DNA of 64,000 nt, taken from the NCBI GenBank assembly GCA_900551445.1, contig URWA01000016.1, positions 1 through 64,000 of the forward strand, read 5' to 3'. Under the pieces are notes generated by a model. The model had not been told where the DNA came from. It made no database searches and saw nothing but the letters and a program-made list of their open reading frames with translations. Positions 1 to 7,697 of the stretch are shown here, in pieces. How positions within the stretch are numbered: the stretch's first letter is position 1; each line of letters begins with the position of its first letter. This stretch comes from an uncultured Bacteroides sp. Lineage in GTDB: Bacteria > Bacteroidota > Bacteroidia > Bacteroidales > Bacteroidaceae. The translations under genes were made by a program, and so were the position numbers.

Positions 1-54
1 TAGAGCGCATGATTCATAATCATGAGGTCCCCGGTTCAATCCCGGGTCCCGCTA
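1..54 (+). tRNA. tRNA-Met (CAT), 5' end cut by window edge
   Basis: The window opens inside the D-arm of a tRNA. The anticodon stem CATGA/TCATG (8-12, 20-24) encloses the loop TTCATAA with anticodon CAT at 15-17. The T-arm is CCCGG-TTCAATC-CCGGG (30-46), and the 3' acceptor strand TCCCGCT plus discriminator A ends at 54. No CCA is encoded. The missing 5' half prevents a firm choice between elongator Met, initiator Met and lysidine-modified Ile. Confidence 0.85.
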
Positions 55-62
55 CAAAAAAA

Positions 63-94
63 GACATTCAGAAATTATCTGAATGTCTTTTTTT
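63..94 (+). terminator. Rho-independent terminator of tRNA-Met
   Basis: A perfect 9-bp stem GACATTCAG/CTGAATGTC (63-71, 79-87) with a 7-nt loop is followed by seven T. It lies 8 nt after the tRNA. The A-rich flank on the other side means it could also stop minus-strand transcripts leaving xylE. Confidence 0.85.
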
Positions 95-110
95 GTAGGT
101 ATGCAAGGGG

Positions 111-1592
111 TCATTTCTTCCTTTCTTTCCATAAACGTGTCATGTCTTCCAGTGTTTTGCCCTTGGTTTCCGGGACCAGCCGCCATACAAAGAGGGCTGC
201 AAGGATACAGATTACTCCGTAGAGTCCATACACGAACATGTGGCCGAACTTATCCCCCATATCTCCGGCGCTCATGTTATACATAGGCAGGAAGGTAGAG
301 GAAACAATGAAGTTGAATATCCATTGGAAGGCTACGGCGATGGCTACGGCAGCCCCGCGAATGGTGTTGGGGAAAATTTCGGCAATGAGAACCCAACAGA
401 TGGGGCCCCAGCTGAACATGAACGAGGCACTGTAGACCATGATGCTGATGACTGGTATCATGGGGGAGAGTCCTGCAACGGCATTGCTGAAAGCCACTCC
501 GAGTGCGCCGATAGCCATACCGGCAGAGCCGTAAATCAGCAGTGGTTTGCGTCCCCATTTTTCTACTGTGAAGACGGCCAGTAAAGTAAACAGGATGTTG
601 ACGATACCCATGAATACGGTCTGTACCATCGGATTGCCCATGCCCATGCTTTCAAAGATACGAGGGGCGAAATAGAGTACGGCATTGATACCAACGGCTT
701 GTTGGAAGACACTCAGCATGATGCCGATGAAGATAACCATCCAGCCGTAAGTGAACAGCTTTTCGGTTTTTTCGTTCGCTGTGGCTTTGATTTCGCTTAG
801 GATAGTTTGGGCTTGTGTCAGTCCGTTGATTCGACTCAACACGAACAAGGCTTTTTCATCACGTCCGGTCATGGCCAGATAACGGGGCGTTTCAGGGACA
901 AACAGTACCAAAAGGGTAAACAGTCCGGCAGGTACTGCTTCGCTGACAAACATCAGACGCCATCCGCTTTCAATGGTCCAGGCTGCTTCTTCCGGATTCA
1001 TGATGCGGTTCACCCCGTCCACGATTTCCACGACAGGATTCAGGTGATCACCCAAGATGAGGAAGTTGACAAAATACACTACCAGCTGTCCGAAAATGAT
1101 GGCAAACTGGTTCCAGGAGACTAAAGTTCCTCGGATATTGCTCGGAGCGATTTCTGCAATATACATCGGACAGATGGCCGAAGCCAGTCCTACGCCTATG
1201 CCTCCAATTACCCGGTAAAAATTAAATGCCAGCAGAAGAGAATAGGAAGGGGCTCCGTGTGGGAAGAAGAGAAATTCCGGATAGTATGACCCAAGAGCGG
1301 AGAGGAAAAACATAATGCCTGCAAACAACAAAGAGAACTTTCTCCCAAAACGGGAAGCAAAGAATCCGGAAAGGGCACTACCGATGATACAGCCTAAAAG
1401 AGCGCTTGAAGAGGTGATTCCGTGCCAGCTGTCTGTATAAATGAAATCATCTGCTCCCATGAAAAAAGCTTGTAGACCCTTTTCGGCACCTGAAATGACG
1501 GCTGTATCATAACCGAACAGCAATCCCCCGAGGACAGCGACAAGTACGATGGAGAACAGATAGACTCTGCTTCCTTTTTTTGTGTAATCCAT
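111..1592 (-). CDS. xylE: D-xylose/H+ symporter (MFS sugar porter)
   Basis: This is a 12-helix inner-membrane sugar:proton symporter, and it imports D-xylose judging by its operon. Sugar-porter signatures are visible: GGLLFGYDTAVISGA in helix 1, the PETPRYL motif after helix 6 and the PETKGKTLE motif near the C-terminus. I start at the ATG at 1592 (MDYTKKG...). A further in-frame upstream ATG would add 20 residues encoded by the hairpin region between xylA and xylE. The protein is then 493 residues, normal for the family. It is the last gene of the regulator-xylB-xylA-xylE operon, separated from xylA by a 98-base gap with a terminator-like hairpin, so its expression may be lower than that of xylA. 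Specificity for xylose rather than another pentose is inferred from context. Confidence 0.92.
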   Translation of the reverse strand: MDYTKKGSRVYLFSIVLVAVLGGLLFGYDTAVISGAEKGLQAFFMGADDFIYTDSWHGITSSSALLGCIIGSALSGFFASRFGRKFSLLFAGIMFFLSALGSYYPEFLFFPHGAPSYSLLLAFNFYRVIGGIGVGLASAICPMYIAEIAPSNIRGTLVSWNQFAIIFGQLVVYFVNFLILGDHLNPVVEIVDGVNRIMNPEEAAWTIESGWRLMFVSEAVPAGLFTLLVLFVPETPRYLAMTGRDEKALFVLSRINGLTQAQTILSEIKATANEKTEKLFTYGWMVIFIGIMLSVFQQAVGINAVLYFAPRIFESMGMGNPMVQTVFMGIVNILFTLLAVFTVEKWGRKPLLIYGSAGMAIGALGVAFSNAVAGLSPMIPVISIMVYSASFMFSWGPICWVLIAEIFPNTIRGAAVAIAVAFQWIFNFIVSSTFLPMYNMSAGDMGDKFGHMFVYGLYGVICILAALFVWRLVPETKGKTLEDMTRLWKERKK

Positions 1593-1619
1593 AATAAAAA
1601 GTTTTAGAGGAAAAGAAAA

Positions 1620-1667
1620 CCGGCATACCCGGCCGGGGAAGATAAACTTCACCGACGGGCATGCCGG
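1620..1667 (-). terminator. Intercistronic hairpin between xylA and xylE (attenuator-like)
   Basis: Two 11-base arms (1620-1630 and 1657-1667) pair with one G-U. On the minus transcript the stem is followed directly by the T-rich run TTTTCTTTTCC. It looks like a partial terminator or a 3' stabiliser of the xylA message, placed so that it would reduce xylE expression. The function is inferred. Confidence 0.55.
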
Positions 1668-1690
1668 CTGAGCGCTGCATTCTTAACGCA

Positions 1691-3007
1691 TTAGCAATAC
1701 ATGTTTACAATAGCTTCGTACAATTCTTGTTTTCCGCTGGTCTGTTTCGGTTCGCCTGCGGTCTTTGCGTATGCTACAACATCTTCCAGAGTCAGCTTGC
1801 CTTCTTCAAAGTCTTTTCCTTTTCCGCTGTCAAATGAAGCGTAGCGGTCGGCAAACATCTTCTTGTAAGGAGATTCTTCGAGCAGACGGGCTGCATTTTC
1901 CAATGCACGTGCCATGGCATCCATTCCGGCGATGTGTGCGATAAAGATGTCTTCCAAATCGGTGGAGTTACGGCGTGTCTTGGCATCGAAGTTGGTACCG
2001 CCGTTGCCCAGACCACCGCCACGGATAATCTGCATCATGGCCTGAATCAGTTCATAATTGTCGATAGGGAACTGGTCGGTATCCCATCCGTTCTGATAGT
2101 CACCGCGGTTGGCATCGATAGAACCCAGCATGCCGTTGTCGACAGCGACAGCCAGTTCGTGTTCAAAGGTATGGCCGGCCAGTGTGGCGTGGTTGACTTC
2201 GATGTTGACTTTGAAATCTTTGTCCAGTCCGTGTGCTCTCAGGAAGCCGATTACGGTTTCTGTATCTACGTCATACTGGTGTTTGGTCGGTTCCATAGGT
2301 TTTGGTTCAATCAGGAAAGTTCCTTTAAAGCCTTTTGCACGGGCATAATCACGAGCCATTTTCAGCATCTGTGCCAAGTGTTCTTTTTCACGCTTCTGGT
2401 CGGTGTTCAGCAGTGACATATAACCTTCACGTCCACCCCAGAATACATAGTTTGTTCCCCCCAGTTCGATGGTTGCATCGATGGCATTCTTGATTTGTAC
2501 CGCAGCACGAGCCACTACATCGAAATCAGGATTGGTAGCCGCACCGTTCATATAGCGTGCATGGCCGAATACGTTGGCCGTACCCCACAACAGTTTGATG
2601 CCTGTTTCTTCTTGTTTCTTCTTGAGATAGGCTACGACTTCCTTCAGGTTGGCTTCGTATTCTTCGATGGTTGCTGCTTCGTCGCACAAGTCTACATCGT
2701 GGAAGCAGTAGTATTCAATACCGATTTTCTGCATGAACTCAAAGCCTGCATCTGCCTTGTCTTTTGCAGCCTGTACTTTGTCCGGATTTCCTTTCCAAGG
2801 GAAAGTCTTGGTTCCACCGCCGAACTGGTCGCCGCCTTCAGCACACAATGTATGCCACCAAGCCATTGCAAACTTCAACCATTCTTTCATCGGCTTGCCC
2901 ATGATGATTTTGTTTGCGTCGTAATAACGGAAAGCCATCGGGTTTTTGCTTTCTACACCTTCGAATTTGATTTTTCCGATACCCGGAAAGTACTCTTTTG
3001 TTGCCAT
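1691..3007 (-). CDS. xylA: Xylose isomerase
   Basis: It interconverts D-xylose and D-xylulose in the cytoplasm and needs two divalent metals. At 438 residues it matches the long class II xylose isomerases. Visible family motifs are HDVDL (catalytic His/Asp pair, around residue 103), VFWGGREGY, and IEPKPMEPTKHQYD, which supplies the metal-binding Glu and catalytic Lys. The C-terminal half keeps the metal-binding Asp cluster around SIDANRGDYQNGWDTDQFP. It lies 30 bases downstream of xylB and is followed by a hairpin before xylE. Confidence 0.97.
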   Translation of the reverse strand: MATKEYFPGIGKIKFEGVESKNPMAFRYYDANKIIMGKPMKEWLKFAMAWWHTLCAEGGDQFGGGTKTFPWKGNPDKVQAAKDKADAGFEFMQKIGIEYYCFHDVDLCDEAATIEEYEANLKEVVAYLKKKQEETGIKLLWGTANVFGHARYMNGAATNPDFDVVARAAVQIKNAIDATIELGGTNYVFWGGREGYMSLLNTDQKREKEHLAQMLKMARDYARAKGFKGTFLIEPKPMEPTKHQYDVDTETVIGFLRAHGLDKDFKVNIEVNHATLAGHTFEHELAVAVDNGMLGSIDANRGDYQNGWDTDQFPIDNYELIQAMMQIIRGGGLGNGGTNFDAKTRRNSTDLEDIFIAHIAGMDAMARALENAARLLEESPYKKMFADRYASFDSGKGKDFEEGKLTLEDVVAYAKTAGEPKQTSGKQELYEAIVNMYC

Positions 3008-3037
3008 AATATTTTGTTTTAGAAGTTAATGAATAAT

Positions 3038-4525
3038 TTATTTTCTTGTAGATTTTTCGAGATATTCTTTCCAACGTGCGTATGCGTCGGCGTAGGCGGT
3101 CTCATCGGATGCTTTCGGCTCGATGACAGCCAGTTTGTCGAGTGTGGCAAACGCTTCTACGTGGTCGTGGTAGATACCGGCTCCCATTCCGGCTCCTTTT
3201 GCGGCGCCTACAGAGCCGTCGGTGTCATACAGTTCAATTGTCGCTCCGGTTACTCCGGCCAGAGTGTCACGGAAAAGCGGACTCAGGAACATGTTGGCGT
3301 GTCCGGCATGGATTTTCTTGACTTCCATCCCCATGCCTTTCATGATGTCGATGCCATAGCGGAAAGAGAATACGATTCCTTCCTGTGCGGCACGCAACAG
3401 ATGACTGCGGTTGTGAAGATTGAAGTTGATGCCTTGGATGGAACAGCCTGTTTCCTGATTTTGCAACATACGCTCCGCGCCATTACCAAACGGGAGAATA
3501 CTGATGCCGTCCGCACCGATTGGAGCTTGGGCTGCCACTTCGTTCATTTCTGCATAATTTAGGTCGGAAGCGAGTGTACGCTTCATCCAGGAATTCAGGA
3601 TACCTGTGCCGTTGATGCAGAGCAGGACGCCCAAACGGGTTTGTGAAGCGGTATGATTGACATGTGCAAAGGTATTGACACGTGACTGTGGGTCATAGTT
3701 CACACTGCCGTTCACGCCATATACTACTCCGGATGTACCGGCGGTAGAAGCAATCTCGCCTGGATTGAATACGTTCAATGAGAGTGCGTTGTTGGGCTGG
3801 TCGCCGGCGCGGTAGGTTACTGGAGTACCTGCTTTCAATCCCAATTCGGCCGCTACCTTTTCAGTCAGTTTCCCCTGTTCGGAGAAAGTGGGGCGGACAT
3901 CGGCCAAAAGGGAAGCGTCAAGACCGTAATAATTCAGCAGGAAGTCGGCTACTTTGTTCTCCTTGAAATCCCAAAACATTCCTTCGGACAATCCGGATAC
4001 AGTGGTACAGATTTCTCCGGTCAGGCGCATGGCGATGTAGTCGCCCGGAAGCATCACTTTATAAATTTGGGCATAGATGTCCGGTTCATTTTCTTTTACC
4101 CATGCCAGTTTGGAAGCTGTGAAATTACCCGGTGAGTTGAGCAGATGGGAAAGGCACTGTGCTTCTCCTAACTCCTGAAAGGCCTTTTGCCCGTAGGGTA
4201 CGGCTCTGGAATCACACCATATAATGGAGGGACGGAGTACCTGCTGATTCTTGTCTACGCATACCAGCCCGTGCATTTGATATGAAATACCAATGGCTTT
4301 GATTTCTTCTGCTTTGGCTCCTGAATTTGCCAATACGGCTTGGGTAGCCAGTTTTAGGTTTTCCCACCAGTTTTGCGGGTCTTGTTCGGCCCACCCTTGT
4401 TTTATTGCAATGATGGCAGCTTCTGTCTTCGGGAAAAAGGCGGATGCTGCGCACTTTCCGGTCTCTACATTGACCAGACTCGCCTTGACTGACGAGCTTC
4501 CTATGTCATAACCTAATAAATACAT
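3038..4525 (-). CDS. xylB: Xylulokinase
   Basis: An FGGY-family carbohydrate kinase that phosphorylates D-xylulose to xylulose 5-phosphate, feeding the pentose phosphate pathway. The N-terminal phosphate-binding motif LGYDIGSSSVKASLV and the C-terminal FGGY-family segment around the AGHANMFLSPLF stretch are present. Its 495 residues are typical. Start at ATG 4525, only 19 bases after the stop of the Nudix regulator gene, so the two are cotranscribed. The substrate assignment rests on linkage to xylA. Confidence 0.95.
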   Translation of the reverse strand: MYLLGYDIGSSSVKASLVNVETGKCAASAFFPKTEAAIIAIKQGWAEQDPQNWWENLKLATQAVLANSGAKAEEIKAIGISYQMHGLVCVDKNQQVLRPSIIWCDSRAVPYGQKAFQELGEAQCLSHLLNSPGNFTASKLAWVKENEPDIYAQIYKVMLPGDYIAMRLTGEICTTVSGLSEGMFWDFKENKVADFLLNYYGLDASLLADVRPTFSEQGKLTEKVAAELGLKAGTPVTYRAGDQPNNALSLNVFNPGEIASTAGTSGVVYGVNGSVNYDPQSRVNTFAHVNHTASQTRLGVLLCINGTGILNSWMKRTLASDLNYAEMNEVAAQAPIGADGISILPFGNGAERMLQNQETGCSIQGINFNLHNRSHLLRAAQEGIVFSFRYGIDIMKGMGMEVKKIHAGHANMFLSPLFRDTLAGVTGATIELYDTDGSVGAAKGAGMGAGIYHDHVEAFATLDKLAVIEPKASDETAYADAYARWKEYLEKSTRK

Positions 4526-4544
4526 ATTTTTATATTGTTTTTAA

Positions 4545-5267
4545 TTATCTTCTTGTTTTGTTGTAGATTTTCCGGTCGAAGCGGTAGTAACGTGCAGCAC
4601 GATGGGAAACGCCTTGCTCGTATTCTTCCAAGGGTACAATGTATTCCATCATGGAAATCTTTTTGTGAAAATTGCGTACATCAAGTTGTTTTCCATATAC
4701 TACCTCATAGAGCATGCGGAGTTGTAAGGCCGTGAACTTGCGTGGAAGCAGTTCGAAAATACACGACGGATTAAATTCAATATGCTGACGGATAAACCGC
4801 ATGGCCTCGGCGATAATCAAGTTGTGGTCGAAAGCCAAATCCTTTATCTCTTCGAGGGCAACCCATTCGGCCTTGTATTCATCCAGATTCTTATTGAGTG
4901 TCTTGTCTATTTTGACAAGGGCAAGGTAGGCAATTGTAACAATCCGTTCCACTTTGGCCTTTTCTGCCCTCTCCAGCCAGTGTATGTCTTTGGGGCTCTT
5001 GGTACGGTCCTTTGAACCAAAGGACTTAAACTGCATCAGATTGACGTTTTTAAGGCCTGTCAAGTCATGAAGGACCCGTTTGGCTGCATCGTCCAAGTCC
5101 TCATCCATATAGATGAGGCTTCCCGGAAGCTTCATATCGTGAAAAATTTCCCCACTTTCTTCTCCCATACGTTTGACGAGTAATACTTTCAGTTTTTCTC
5201 CATCAAATCCGATTACTACGCAGTCGACCGAGATGTGATTGTTGGCTAATTGTCTTGTGTATTCCAT
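4545..5267 (-). CDS. Nudix-domain transcriptional regulator of the xylose operon (NrtR/AraR-like)
   Basis: A ~240-residue protein with an N-terminal Nudix-fold domain (about residues 10-150) and a C-terminal winged-helix segment (about 160-235, including FTALQLRMLYEVVYGKQLDVRNFHKKI), the layout of the NrtR family. The Nudix box is degenerate, consistent with ligand sensing rather than hydrolysis. B. thetaiotaomicron AraR is a characterised sugar-responsive member of this family. Being first in the xylose operon suggests an autoregulated xylose-responsive repressor. ATG 5267 is preferred, though ATG 5273 is equally possible. The ligand and DNA site are inferred. Confidence 0.85.
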   Translation of the reverse strand: MEYTRQLANNHISVDCVVIGFDGEKLKVLLVKRMGEESGEIFHDMKLPGSLIYMDEDLDDAAKRVLHDLTGLKNVNLMQFKSFGSKDRTKSPKDIHWLERAEKAKVERIVTIAYLALVKIDKTLNKNLDEYKAEWVALEEIKDLAFDHNLIIAEAMRFIRQHIEFNPSCIFELLPRKFTALQLRMLYEVVYGKQLDVRNFHKKISMMEYIVPLEEYEQGVSHRAARYYRFDRKIYNKTRR

Positions 5268-5289
5268 AAGCATTTTTCTGTCTACTCTG

Positions 5290-5321
5290 CAAAGAACGTC
5301 TTTTTAATTGAATTATGCAAT
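5290..5321 (-). promoter_or_regulatory. Possible promoter of the xylose operon
   Basis: On the minus strand an ATTG box (5321-5318) is separated by 20 bases from GTTCTTTG (5297-5290), a partial match to the TTTG-N19-21-TAnnTTTG consensus. It would give a very short leader before the regulator gene. The match is imperfect. Confidence 0.35.
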
Positions 5322-5373
5322 AGGGAAAATTTGATTATAAAAGCTTATTGTTCAATGAAATAAATATCTTCTT

Positions 5374-5417
5374 TCATACAATATCATGATTTGCTGTTTT
5401 TGTATCTCATACAATAT
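5374..5417. repeat. Direct repeat TCATACAATAT x2, candidate operator
   Basis: The 11-base word TCATACAATAT occurs at 5374-5384 and 5407-5417, 33 bases apart start to start, i.e. close to three helical turns. The second copy continues to GTAT, giving an ATAC-N5-GTAT inverted repeat. It lies upstream of the xylose operon, so it may bind the Nudix regulator. The function is inferred. The remainder of the 5.3-5.6 kb gap is AT-rich with no gene seen. Confidence 0.35.
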
Positions 5418-5632
5418 GTATTCGGGGTGATTTTCCTTTTGGATTTTTTTTAAAGTCATGGTAGAATTGAAGTGGCGAATATTCAAGGATTTAAGTCGTG
5501 CGGATGAAGTGATGAGTATTGTTCACTTATTGTATTTTACATCTTAGGGATTTTATAGGGCTGCTGTTGGGTAGATAGTGGGGGATAATGGTAATTTTCT
5601 TTATATGTTAAAAATCTAAAAGAGAAAAAAAT

Positions 5633-5640
5633 GTACCTTT
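5633..5640 (+). promoter_or_regulatory. Promoter -7 box of the MBL-fold gene
   Basis: TACCTTTG exactly matches the Bacteroidota -7 consensus TAnnTTTG. It sits 27 bases before ATG 5667. No clear TTTG box is seen 19-21 bases upstream. Confidence 0.6.
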
Positions 5641-5666
5641 GCATCGGTTTTTTAGAGGAAATAATT

Positions 5667-6479
5667 ATGGAGAATTCAATGAAATTAATCATGTTGGGCA
5701 CGGGCAATGCTGCCGTAGTGAACTGTTACAATACGTGCTTCGCACTTTGTCGAGGTGAAAAATTTTTTCTGGTGGATGCGGGAGGAGGCAACGGTATCCT
5801 GCAGCAGCTTCAGAAAGCCCATATACCTTTGAACAGGATTCATGAGATTTTTGTGACTCATGCGCATACTGACCATATTCTGGGAGTAATTTGGATGATT
5901 CGTGTGGTGGCACAGGCCATTCAAAAAGGAGAATACGAGGGCAAGTTGCGTGTGTATGGGCATGAAAAGGTGGTGAAGGTGCTCGACTGGATTTGCCGGA
6001 TGACTTTACCGAAAAAGATTGTTGCCCGTTTGGGAGAGGATATTCTGTTGTGCGAAGTAGAGACTGGAGGATGTTTTCAAGCCATCGGCTTGGAGATGGA
6101 ATGTTTTGACATTGCTTCTACTAAGGAAAAACAGTTTGGTTTCCGGACTACGCTGCCCGACGGACAGTCGCTGGTCTGCCTGGGCGATGAGCCCTACAAT
6201 GAATGCAACCGCCATTATGTGGAAGGAGCCGACTGGCTGCTGTGTGAGGCTTTCTGCCTGTATGAAGACCGGGAGCGTTTCAAACCCTACGAAAAGCATC
6301 ACAGCACGGCGCTCGATGCCGGACGGCTGGCTGCCCAGCTTGGCGTAAAGAACTTGTTGTTGTATCACACGGAGGACAAGACACTGTCAACCCGGAAGGT
6401 CCGTTATACAGCAGAAGCTGCTTCCCAGTTCGGCGGAACAGTATATGTGCCGGATGATTTGGAGGAGATTCAGCTATAA
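5667..6479 (+). CDS. Metallo-beta-lactamase-fold hydrolase (RNase Z-like)
   Basis: A 270-residue cytoplasmic MBL-fold protein. The metal motif HAHTDH lies at residues 65-70, with further ligands likely in the CLGDEPYNECN and YHTEDK segments. The opening LIMLGTGNAAVVNCYNTCF resembles RNase Z/arylsulfatase-like members of the fold. The upstream start at 5631 is rejected because it would place the promoter -7 box (5633-5640) inside the gene; ATG 5667 follows an AGAGGAAAT stretch. It is a single-gene unit, convergent with the nuclease locus. The substrate cannot be told from the sequence, and tRNA 3' processing is only one option. Confidence 0.8.
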   Translation: MENSMKLIMLGTGNAAVVNCYNTCFALCRGEKFFLVDAGGGNGILQQLQKAHIPLNRIHEIFVTHAHTDHILGVIWMIRVVAQAIQKGEYEGKLRVYGHEKVVKVLDWICRMTLPKKIVARLGEDILLCEVETGGCFQAIGLEMECFDIASTKEKQFGFRTTLPDGQSLVCLGDEPYNECNRHYVEGADWLLCEAFCLYEDRERFKPYEKHHSTALDAGRLAAQLGVKNLLLYHTEDKTLSTRKVRYTAEAASQFGGTVYVPDDLEEIQL

Positions 6480-6584
6480 GGTAAAGGATAAGTTTTCACT
6501 TGCTGCAGTTTCGTAACCGCAAGTAAGGGGGATGATGTCCGTCATACTTTGAGAAAACTCTAAAAGATTTCTGTATAAAAGAAG

Positions 6585-6617
6585 AAAGCCGTTCCGAGGT
6601 GTGTCGGGACGGCTTTT
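6585..6617. terminator. Bidirectional terminator between MBL gene and nuclease locus
   Basis: An 11-bp stem (6585-6595 and 6606-6616, one G-U) with a 10-base loop carries AAA on one flank and TTTT on the other, so it can end both convergent units. Confidence 0.75.
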
Positions 6618-6638
6618 CTGGTGAAAAATATAGACCTT

Positions 6639-7679
6639 CTATTTCATTATCTTGACAAAGTAAGTCAGGGTAGGCAAGTGGTCGCTGAAACCATTCTGGA
6701 AAGTGGTTCCCGAGAAGGTTCGAAGTGGATAGCCTTTGTATTTTCCTTCTTTCTGAAGCAGGAAAGGACGGTTGAACACTTCACTTTTCCAGAACTTCAA
6801 GGTGCTGCGGTCTTTGCCGATAAGATTGCCCGATATAATCTGCTGGTCGAACAAGTTCCACTGGTTCTGATAGCAGAGCGAGCCGATACCTTGGTCATAT
6901 AGTTTCCAGGTGGCATTGTAATAGCCATCGGGTTTAACGTCTTTGATGTTCTTTTTGGCTCCTAATACTTCGCTGCAACTCTTGTTGAAAGGGTCATCGT
7001 TCAAGTCGCCTACAATCAGTACCTTGGCTTCCGGGTTTTGGGCATGGATGGAATCGCCGATATGCTTCACGATGCTGGCTGCAAATTCTCTTAGCGGAGA
7101 AGAGGCTGAGCCCCCATAGCGTGAAGGCCAGTGGTTGACTATCAAGTGAAAAGGTTCTCCCGCCAAAATGCCACTTACCAACAGGATGTCGCGTGTCTTG
7201 TAGTGCGGCATATCCGGCTTGTTGAAAGGGTAAGTTTTCGCCTCAATCAGTTTGAACAGTTTCGGATTGTACAAGGCTGCCACGTCGATGCCTCTGTGGT
7301 CGGGTGACTCAAAATGTACGATTTCATACCCCATTCCCTTGATAGGAGCTGTTTGGGTAAGGTCTTCCAGCACTTTCCGGTTTTCCACTTCTGCGATTCC
7401 AATGACGGCAGGACCTGCCGGGCAATAGTCTCTTCCTAACTGTGAAATTACTTTGGCAATATTCTGTAGTTTCTGCTCATACTTGGTCTGGGTCCATTCG
7501 TACTTTCCCGTAGGGGTGAAGTCGTCATCCCCTGAGTTATTAGGATCGTCTACCGTATCCCAGAGGTTTTCCAGGTTATAGAAGGCAGCTGCATATACCC
7601 CCAGTCTGTCTTGTGCTGACAGACGGAAGGCATATACACAAGTAATGAACAAGGTAAAAATAAGTAATCGTTTATTCAT
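6639..7679 (-). CDS. Secreted endonuclease/exonuclease/phosphatase-family enzyme
   Basis: A 346-residue enzyme of the DNase I-like EEP fold. The signal peptide ends at about LSAQ (residue 23), so it acts outside the cytoplasm, probably in the periplasm. Catalytic motifs in order: IGIAEVENR (metal-binding Glu), HRGIDVAALY, VNHWPSR (catalytic His), VGDLNDDP (Asp/Asn pair) and SDHLP (final Asp-His). It is the last gene of the five-gene locus, 18 bases after the DUF5689 lipoprotein. Family members cut nucleic acids or phosphoesters. Here the neighbouring NUC-type surface nuclease favours a role in shortening imported DNA or RNA, which is inferred. Confidence 0.85.
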   Translation of the reverse strand: MNKRLLIFTLFITCVYAFRLSAQDRLGVYAAAFYNLENLWDTVDDPNNSGDDDFTPTGKYEWTQTKYEQKLQNIAKVISQLGRDYCPAGPAVIGIAEVENRKVLEDLTQTAPIKGMGYEIVHFESPDHRGIDVAALYNPKLFKLIEAKTYPFNKPDMPHYKTRDILLVSGILAGEPFHLIVNHWPSRYGGSASSPLREFAASIVKHIGDSIHAQNPEAKVLIVGDLNDDPFNKSCSEVLGAKKNIKDVKPDGYYNATWKLYDQGIGSLCYQNQWNLFDQQIISGNLIGKDRSTLKFWKSEVFNRPFLLQKEGKYKGYPLRTFSGTTFQNGFSDHLPTLTYFVKIMK

Positions 7680-7697
7680 AACTTCAGTCGTTTTGCA

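Noticed and set aside
1592..1652. Longer xylE N-terminus
   Set aside because: The extra 20 codons overlap the hairpin arm at 1620-1652 and precede the conserved sugar-porter N-terminus.
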